From Glebionis coronaria (Eukaryota; Streptophyta; Magnoliopsida; Asterales; Asteraceae), in assembly GCA_025667525.1 (NCBI GenBank), contig CM046881.1, positions 497,199,627-497,263,626 of the forward strand: 64,000 bases of DNA, given 5' to 3'. Shown in pieces: positions 57,056-64,000 of the stretch. The notes under the pieces were generated by a model, which worked only from the letters and a program-made list of their open reading frames with translations, made no database searches and was not told the origin of the DNA. Position numbers and translations under genes: made by a program. Every line of letters starts with the position of its first letter. The first letter of the stretch is position 1.

Positions 57056-57479
57056 CATCCTTCTTCTTAACGAACAAGACTGGAGCTCCCCAAGGCGACG
57101 AGCTCGGTCAAATAAAACCTTTATCAGACAACTCCTTAACTTGTGCGGATAATTCCTTTAATTCAGAAGGTGCTAATCGATAAGGCGCACGTGCCACCGG
57201 TGCAGCACCAGGAATTAGATCGATTCGAAACTAGACTTGCTTTATCGGTGGAAGTCCGGGTAAATCATTGAGAAATATCTCAGGAAATTCACAAATAATA
57301 GGTACATCTTCCAATCGTTTCTCCTTAGACTCATTCCCAGTCACTTGAGCTACGAATAGCTCGCAACCGTTCCTGATGTACTTTTGGACTTTAATACATG
57401 AAACGATTTTTAAATAGGATTCACCTCGATTACCATCAATTACTAACGTCCTATTCCTAAGAGGAATCTTAACCTTCTT
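57056..57479 (-). pseudogene. pol: Protease-RT junction and RT fingers of element B
   Basis: Reads from the protease end through RNRTLVIDG near 57450, PGLPPIKQV near 57250 and the [12 protein letters not shown] segment that ends at the element C LTR. At least three stops occur (near 57478, 57230 and 57115). Confidence 0.8.
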
Positions 57480-57953
57480 TTATCCACATAAAATTGTAGC
57501 ATTATTCAACGATAACCAATCCATACCAATGATAATATCAAAACTACCTAGTTCTATCAACATCAAATCAATCGGAAAGGAATAGTTTAAGAGATTTAGA
57601 GAGCATCCTTTTAACAGCTTATTAGTTTTTACTAATTTACCATCAGCCAATTCCACTTCGTAACTGGTATTTATCTCAACAGGTTCAATGTCAATAAGGG
57701 CACTAAATTTAGTGGATACAAAGCTCCTATCAGCACCCGAATCAAATAAAGCAACAACATAATGACTGTTGAGTAAAAACGTACTAGTCACGACATTCAG
57801 ATCCTCTTTCTTAACCTCAACCGTTCCAAGTTGATAAGCATCACCCTGGGGGTTTCTTACAGGTCCAATCCTTTTCAACTTGGGGCAGTCCGATTTCTTA
57901 TGACCTTCTTTATTATAGTTGAAGCAAATAAATCCCTTCTTACACCTTTCCAC
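57480..57953 (-). pseudogene. pro: Protease of element B with preceding zinc knuckle
   Basis: A zinc-knuckle CFNY...H....DC at about 57935-57894 has Tyr for the second Cys. The aspartic protease motif FDSGADRSFVS is at about 57750-57718, and FDIIIGMDWL near 57545 is the family's usual second block. Confidence 0.88.
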
Positions 57954-58427
57954 TTTGTGTCCTAGCTTTTCGCAATTTTGGCACTTCTAGCAGTCGCCAG
58001 CATGCCTCTTATTACCACACTTAGGACACTTTTCATCATTACGCGGTGTGTTGTTGGTAAGAGCATTTGCATTCCCCCTTCTTTGGTTTTGACGGCGATT
58101 GAAATTCTGCCTATTATCACCTCGACCTCCACGATCGCCATCACCCTTTCTTTTCTCACCAGCATGTGCTTCATCCTCCTTGTCCTGAATTATTTGCCCA
58201 ATGAGTTGGTAAGACATTCGAACAGCATCATCAATGGTCAATGGTTTTGATGATGTCACATCTCCTCGGATATTCTTGGTCAACCCTTTAATGTATCGTT
58301 CAATTCGGATCTCTTCGGGTTCCACCAATCGAGGACACAGCAAGGCCAACTCATGGAATCGGTTTGTGTAGCTATCAATGTCCACACCTTTCATTCTCAA
58401 ATGAATCAACTCTTGTTCCATAATAAG
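57954..58427 (-). pseudogene. gag: gag C-terminal part of element B, cut by element F
   Basis: Capsid tail (YTNRFHELALLCPRLV near 58370) continues through an Arg/Gly/Asn-rich linker to two zinc knuckles near 58034-57995 and 57985-57945. A TAG sits between them at 57987. The gag N-terminus is removed from view by the insertion of element F at 58428. Confidence 0.85.
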
Positions 58428-60056
58428 TGTGAAAAAACTTATCCTTTTACCACTTATTTCCAATAATAACAAGACCAAAACGTGTATTTTATGTCGTAAA
58501 AGTCGGAATTATGTGTGGTTTGTGTTTTTATTGTGTTTAGGACCAAAATATGAAAAAGGAAGAACACACGGGCTTTCACGGGCTTTTATCAAAGAAAACG
58601 AGAAAAGACGAAGTCAAAAGATCAAGAGTGCTTAAAGAACGGATGTCCAAGACCTATTCTGAAGATTTATCGAAGAACTTAAGTCTAAATTAAGGAAGAA
58701 AATTATTAAGACATGTTCGAATCCCGAGACGACGTCAAGAAAAGACAAAGAATTAAATCGAGTCGAGAAGAAAAGAAAGAAGGAAGCACCACACATGCAC
58801 TTCCCATTTCCCTATAAATACCCTCCTAATCACATTAGGAGGGTGGTTAGCTAGTTTTATATTTTTTTAAGTTTTCTTTCTAGTTTTTAGAGAGAGAAAG
58901 TTCAAAACTTTCTCTCACTAAGTTTTTCATCTTTCCTTTCTTTTAAGCTTTCATTAATCTTTGTATTTGAGTTTTTTTAATCAAAATTTTAAGTTTAAGC
59001 TTTGTGTTCTTTATTCTCCTTCTACATTTTTTGAAGTTTGCTTATTTCTTAATCCGAAACCTTACTTTTGATCCAAATCCTTTATGATCCGTGATTAAAT
59101 TTGAGGTTGTATGGTTAGAGGGTTCATTTCCTTTGTTCCTACATAAACTCCTACACGTATAAGTTGTAAGATCTTAATGCTTATTGGCTTATTTCAAGTT
59201 TTAGCTTATTGGTTTTTGGATTTCACAAAGGTTTTAGTCATTTTAAAGTTCATTTCATAAAGTTTATAATCTTTTATGTTTTACAAGTTGTCAAATTTAA
59301 TCTTTTTGAGTTGTTTAAGTTTCGGATGAGTTAGCTTATTGATTGTGCTTATTGAGTTTTAAGATTACCGCCAATTTCGGATTAACATTGCTTCCATCGC
59401 AAATCAAGGGATTCTACACATTTCGACGGATGCTCATTTGTATCGCAATAACCATTGTGGTTTTACTTTGCGATAGCTAGGTCATCCCCCCTTATTCCGA
59501 TCTGGGATTGTGATCGCTCATTGCGATTTCATATTCCGACGGGACTAAGGTCCTTGTTAAGACGAAACTCTGCCAAATTTTACTTTACAACATTCCGACA
59601 GAATTTCAACTTTCCGATCTGACATTGCGATTTAGGATATTCCGATAGGCATCATTGCGATGGAATTGATATTGTTGCATTCCGATGGGTATTCAGTTTA
59701 GCATTCCGATGGAATTTCACATGAATTATTCCGATGACTTGTTTTGATTATATTCCGATGGTTTTAAGCTTTGGTGCATTCCGATAGAAATGATTTGCAA
59801 TATTCCGATAGAACATGTTTTTAAGTTTTAAAGTGTTACATAAAGTTTTTTTCTAAATAGCTTTTAGTTTAATTTTTAAACGCTTTAATTTCACTCATCG
59901 ACATTTTCATTCTTGCTTTTAGTTTTAATTAGAAAACCAAACCAAAACATACTCTTGTTCACCAAAAGACAATTGAGTCGCACTTTAGACTGGAAATCAA
60001 TTCGAGGAGATCGGACGATAAATATTTTATACTTGGTGTAAAAACTTTGTATTAAA
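58428..60056 (+). repeat. 5' LTR of element F
   Basis: Starts TGTGAAAAAACTTATCC. TATAAATACCCTCC at about 58814 is a good TATA-box candidate. The inner third (59380-59810) is an array of ATTCCGAT(G/A)G and ATTGCGAT motifs. No supported gene; the 68-codon ORF at 58429-58635 is not conserved in the left copy. Confidence 0.85.
59380..59810. repeat. ATTCCGATGG / ATTGCGAT motif array
   Basis: More than fifteen dispersed copies, spaced about 15-40 bp. It occupies the place of the ATCCGGAAT array in the left LTR of the family. Confidence 0.8.
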
Positions 60057-60074
60057 TGACGCTGCTGCCGGCTC
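60057..60074 (+). promoter_or_regulatory. Primer-binding site of element F, mutated
   Basis: TGACGCTGCTGCCGGCTC differs at three positions from the copy at 131-148. Confidence 0.7.
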
Positions 60075-60304
60075 TTTTCTTTAAGATTAACGGTTTCTAG
60101 TGAGAGACGCATTGAATTTTGGGATCCGTTCTTTAAACGTTATTTTCCTTGCTTTAAAATTTTTTCAAAAACCCTTAAAAAATATAAAATTCTTCAAAAA
60201 TACAAAAACATTGAAAAATCATAAAAAGCAATTCTTTTCCAAAGGTTTGCACCAAAAAGATTATATAGATATTCTCTCTGTGTATATTTTTCTTCTGCAG
60301 GTGT
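60075..60304 (+). other. Leader of element F
   Basis: Matches the leader at 1-130. It ends in a pyrimidine-rich TTTTTCTTCTGCAG at 60300, just before the gag ATG, like a splice acceptor. Confidence 0.6.
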
Positions 60305-62060
60305 ATGCGTACTAGATCTTCAAATTATTCTGAGCCCGAGACTCGTGAAGATTTAGATATGGCTGGTGTTCATAACAACAATAATAACCCACCTCTACCC
60401 AATTTGAATAACAATAACAACAACAACAATGTCCCCCTACCTGATTTACGAACAACGGAGGAATTGTGTCAACCCACCATGAACGGACGCGGAGGCCCGA
60501 TTGCGCCAATGCACATCACGGCTCAGGAGTTTTCGTTGAAGCATCACATGATCCAACAAGTGCAAACTAATCTATTTCGCGGAATTCCGGATGATGATGC
60601 CAACAAACACCTCAACAAATTTATTACCATCACCCAAAGCATGAAGTCACCCGGTGTTTCTATGGATGAACTTCGCCTTCAACTATTTCCCCACTCGCTT
60701 TTTCACCATGCCAAAAAATGGTTTGACTGTCTCCCAAAGAATTCAATTCATACTTGGAATGACATGACTCAACGCTTTTTTTCGCGCTACTTCCCACCAT
60801 CCATGGTCACAAGCCTCCGTAACCAAATTAGTGGATTCATGCAAGACAATGATGAATCGCTCTTTGATGCTTGGGAACGATAAAATGATTTGATCGACCG
60901 TTGTCCGAACCATAACATGCTCCCCGTCACTCTCATTGATACTTTCTACAATGGTCTCACTTTTCGTGATCGTGACACGATCAACGCCGCCGCCGGTGGT
61001 ACCTTTATGAAAAGGAGACCGGAGGAGTGTAGAGAGTTGATTGAAAACATGACTACTCACCACAAGAATTGGGATTCATCCGCATCCTCAAGATCTAACC
61101 CGAGAGTCAATGTTTCTTCTACTACTTATAATCCCGAGATGACCGAAATTACCCGACAACTCGTAGAGATGAACAAGAATTTCATGACCATGGCCACAAA
61201 TCACTTTCAACAAGCTAAAGCCGTTTCTATTTCTTGTGACACATGTGGTGGTCCTCATTCTTACAATGATTGTCCTTCTACTCAAGGTAATTTTTCTGAA
61301 AACGTTAACGCGGCATACGGTACTTATCCCACGAGAGGCTATCAAGCTCGTCCTCAAGGAGACCGTAACTTGCTAAGTTATCGTTCAAACAACTATCTTG
61401 CTCCACCCGGTTTTACTCCTCCAAACCAAAACCAACAACAAAGCTATAACCGAAACAACCAATCCCAACCTCGTGCTAACAATCAATATCAATCCCAAAG
61501 AAACCCATACCCACCTCAAGGAAATTCTCAAGCTTTCCAAGCTCCACCTCTCAATCAACCGATGGCATTGAATCAAGACGTCAAGACGTTCATGAGGACT
61601 AATAGAGAGATGGTGACGAATCTTCAGAGTCAATTCATCAACTTGAAGGGAGAAATGGCGAAACAAGGGAGCAATATTCAAGCCGAGCTAAGGAATGACA
61701 TGGTGAAACAGAGCAATGATATTCGTGCCGACATGAGAGACTCTTTTAGCACCCAAGCGGATAATTTACGTGATATGTTAGGTTCGCTCTTCCAAGGTAA
61801 TCAACCCTCTTCTTCGGGTACTCTTGTGAGTAACACCGTTGCGAATCCAAGAGGGGAGATGAAAGCAATCACCACTCGTAGTGGAAAAGGTTATACGGAA
61901 CCCGAGCTTCCTACACCTCCACCCGTGATTGTGAACAAGGAAAAAGAGCAACTTTCCTCACCTCATTTGCCTTCTACCCCCATTCCCCCACCACCCGCGA
62001 TTGTGAGTGATCCTACCCCCCCTAAGGCCTTCCTCTTCATCCGATATACCTTATCCTTCA
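60305..62060 (+). pseudogene. gag: gag of element F
   Basis: ATG 60305 starts an Asn-rich N-terminus, followed by the Athila capsid domain (residues about 60-330) with LRLQLFPHSL and WNDMTQRFF. TAA at 60881-60883 breaks it in frame. A Cys-His knuckle CDTC...H....C is at about 61236-61275, then Gln/Asn-rich sequence, a coiled-coil segment (61590-61790) and a Pro-rich tail with MKAITTRSGKGY near 61860. The frame shifts near 62020 into the next segment. Confidence 0.85.
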
Positions 62061-62651
62061 AGGTTGAGGAAAGAGAAGCAAAAGAGCAAGGATGATATTC
62101 AGGTTTCAAACTTTCTCAAAATGTTTAAACAATTGAATTTTAACATCTCCTTTGTTGAGGCTCTCGCTCACATGCCTAAATACGCGAAGATGTTTAAAGA
62201 TCTTCTTAGTGACAAGGAGAAGCTCCTTGAAATTGCTCTGACCCAACTTAATGAGAATTTCTCCGCCGTTCTCTTAAGGAAATTGCCCACCAAACTTGGT
62301 GATCCGGGTCGCTTCTTGATTCCTTGCAACTTCCCGGGAGTAGAGAACTACATGGCCCTAGCCGATCTAGGTGCCAGTATAAACTTAATGCCTTTAAGTG
62401 TTTGGAAGCAATTATCTCTACCCGAGCTAGTCCCCATCAAAATGACTTTGGAATTAGCTAACCGTACGTTTGCTTATCCAGTGGGGATAGCCGAAGACGT
62501 CTTCGTTGGCGTTGACAAATTCACCTTCCCGGCGGATTTTGTTGTCGTTCACTACGAGATGGATCCTCGTGTTCCATTAATCGTTGGACGTCCCTTCTTG
62601 AGGACCGGTCGCACTCTCATTGATGTAGCCGCAGGCGAAATAATCATGTGA
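62007..62651 (+). pseudogene. pro: Protease of element F
   Basis: Contains the Athila-type LADLGASINLMP active-site segment at about 62357-62393 and VPLIVGRPFL near 62572. It ends in an in-frame TGA at 62649-62651, likely from an Arg codon, before RT. Confidence 0.85.
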
Positions 62652-64000
62652 GTGGGTGATGATAAAATTGTCTTCAACATGGGTAAGATTTCTAAGCAAC
62701 CTTATTCATATGAGAGTGTTAATGCTATTGATGTTCTCGATGAGGCTTGTGAAGAACACTTTCATGATGCTTGCAAAAGTACTCCCTCTTCTCTACCCAA
62801 TGTTGAGACCGTTGCCTCAATTGCTCATTCATTGACTCCTTTTGGAGAAAGTGACTTGGATGATTTTGAAGCTAGCTTGGGTCCTCTCGATCTTAAGTAT
62901 GATGATTCTCCCACCGATTGGGATGAAGACGTTCGTACAATTGAGAAACTTCTCAATGAAGACCCGTTTTCTCCCCCTTCTCTTAAAGAGGTGACTAATG
63001 ATGATCCATCGTTAGTTACACCATCTATTGAGGATCCTCCTACTCTTGAGCTTAAGGACCTACCGTCTCATCTCGAGTACGTTTTCCTTGAAGATAACAA
63101 GAAGTTACCGGTCATCATCGCAAAGGACCTAAAAGAAGAAGAAAAGTCCCGACTTATTGCCGTGTTGAAGAATCATAAGAAAGCGATTGCTTGGAAAATC
63201 TCCGATATTCGTGGAATTGATCCTCACTTTTGCACACATAAAATTCTCATGGAGGACGAATTTAAACCCACTATTCAAAGCCAACGAAGGGTGAATCCTA
63301 AGATCCATGACGTTATAAAAAAGAGGTTATCAAACTTCTTGATGCGGGCTTGATCTATCCTATCTTGGATTCACCGTGGGTTAGTCCAGTCCATTGTGTG
63401 CCTAAGAAAGGCGGAATCACCGTTGTTCCCAATGAAAACAACGAGTTGATTCCTACTCGTCTCGTTACAGGGTGGAGAGTTTGTATAGACTATCGCAAAC
63501 TCAATGATGCTACGAGAAAGGATCACTTTCCCCTTCCTTTCATGGACCAAATGCTCGAACGTCTAGCGGGTAATGATTATTACTGCTTCTTAGGCGGTTT
63601 CTCCGGGTATTTTCAAATACCCATCGATCCCTATGACCAAGAGAAAACCACATTCACTTGTCCTTATGGAACATTTGCTTAAAAAAGAATGCCTTTCGGC
63701 TTGTGCAATGCTCCTGGGACATTCCAAAGGTGTATGATGGCTATCTTCCATGACATGGTTGAAGAAACCATGGAAGTATTCATGCATGATTTCTCGGTCT
63801 ATGGTGATTCCTTCTCTACTTTCCTTGCCAATTTGGAACGCATGCTTAAGCGGTGTGAAGACACTCGCCTTGTTCTGAATTGGTAAAAATGCCATTTTAT
63901 GGTAAAAGAAGGCATTGTGCTAGGACACAAAATCTCTAAAGCCGGTCTTGAAGTGGACCGTGCTAAAGTGGATGTCATAGCCAAATTACCTCCACCTTCA
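62652..64000 (+). pseudogene. pol: Reverse transcriptase of element F, incomplete
   Basis: A linker (62652-63230) leads to RT fingers. A one-base loss in an A-run near 63320 shifts the frame, with further stops at 63680-63682 and 63884-63886. The motif A Asp is Gly (FLGGFSGYFQI near 63590), and the FMDD-type motif reads FMHD (near 63780). The domain continues past the window. Confidence 0.88.

Larger units (their letters stand above)
21737..58427 (-). mobile_element. Element B: Ty3/gypsy chromovirus, minus strand, split by C and D
   Basis: Pieces in order from its 5' side: gag 58427-57954, protease and RT fingers 57953-57051, then after copia C the RT palm 41658-40955, then after copia D RNase H and integrase 27041-25189, then the 3' LTR. 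The target duplications of C and D let the pieces be joined in register. Its gag N-terminus and 5' LTR lie beyond the insertion of element F and outside the window. Confidence 0.88.
58428..64000 (+). mobile_element. Element F: Athila-like Ty3/gypsy element, 5' part
   Basis: It has a 1.63-kb LTR, a primer site, gag, protease and the start of RT. RT motifs (TGWRVCIDYRKLN, HFPLPFMDQMLERL) are typical of the Athila lineage. It is the same family as the element at the left end, in opposite orientation. It runs past the window. Its left flank is ATAAG (58423-58427); the matching duplication would be outside. Confidence 0.9.

Overview
The window is plant nuclear DNA made almost entirely of nested LTR retrotransposons. 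I found no host gene, rRNA, tRNA or CRISPR array. The gag, pol and extra-ORF types (Ty1/copia with long ORFs downstream of pol, Ty3/gypsy chromoviruses with 3 kb LTRs, Athila-like elements) suggest a eudicot, and from memory they look most like daisy-family (Asteraceae) elements. The family assignment is inference, not a search result.

Layout. (1) 1-13862: a minus-strand Athila-like element shows its leader, primer-binding site and a long 5' LTR, and continues left beyond the window. A complete plus-strand chromovirus, element A (1400-12646, target duplication AAAAT), sits inside that LTR. (2) 13863-about 21736: copia element E, minus strand, badly decayed, cut on its left by the Athila LTR. 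(3) 21737-58427: a minus-strand chromovirus, element B. Its 3' LTR is at 21737-25171 and carries a hAT-type MITE (23927-24310, 8-bp duplication). The body of B is broken by copia element D (plus, 27047-40949, duplication GTGCA) and copia element C (minus, 41659-57050). C itself contains a 3.26-kb solo LTR, S (49596-52859, duplication GAGTC). (4) 58428-64000: a plus-strand Athila-like element F, inserted in the gag of B and running off the right end.

Order of events by nesting: E, then Athila-left and B; A entered Athila-left; the MITE, C, D and F entered B; S entered C. All gag-pol genes carry nonsense codons or frameshifts. The one long intact ORF is the 1039-codon post-pol ORF of element C.

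Main points of interest. Elements C and D each carry a long ORF after pol, and the two proteins appear remotely related (same order of blocks) although the elements differ. In C, D and E the gag and protease frames disagree, and each junction has a GT-AG interval whose acceptor is in phase 0 just before the protease core, consistent with a small intron controlling Gag versus Gag-Pol. The gag of element A contains two good and one weaker short intron-like interval, and the two good ones keep the reading frame. Short arrays of ATTCCG/ATTGCGAT-like motifs recur in otherwise unrelated elements.
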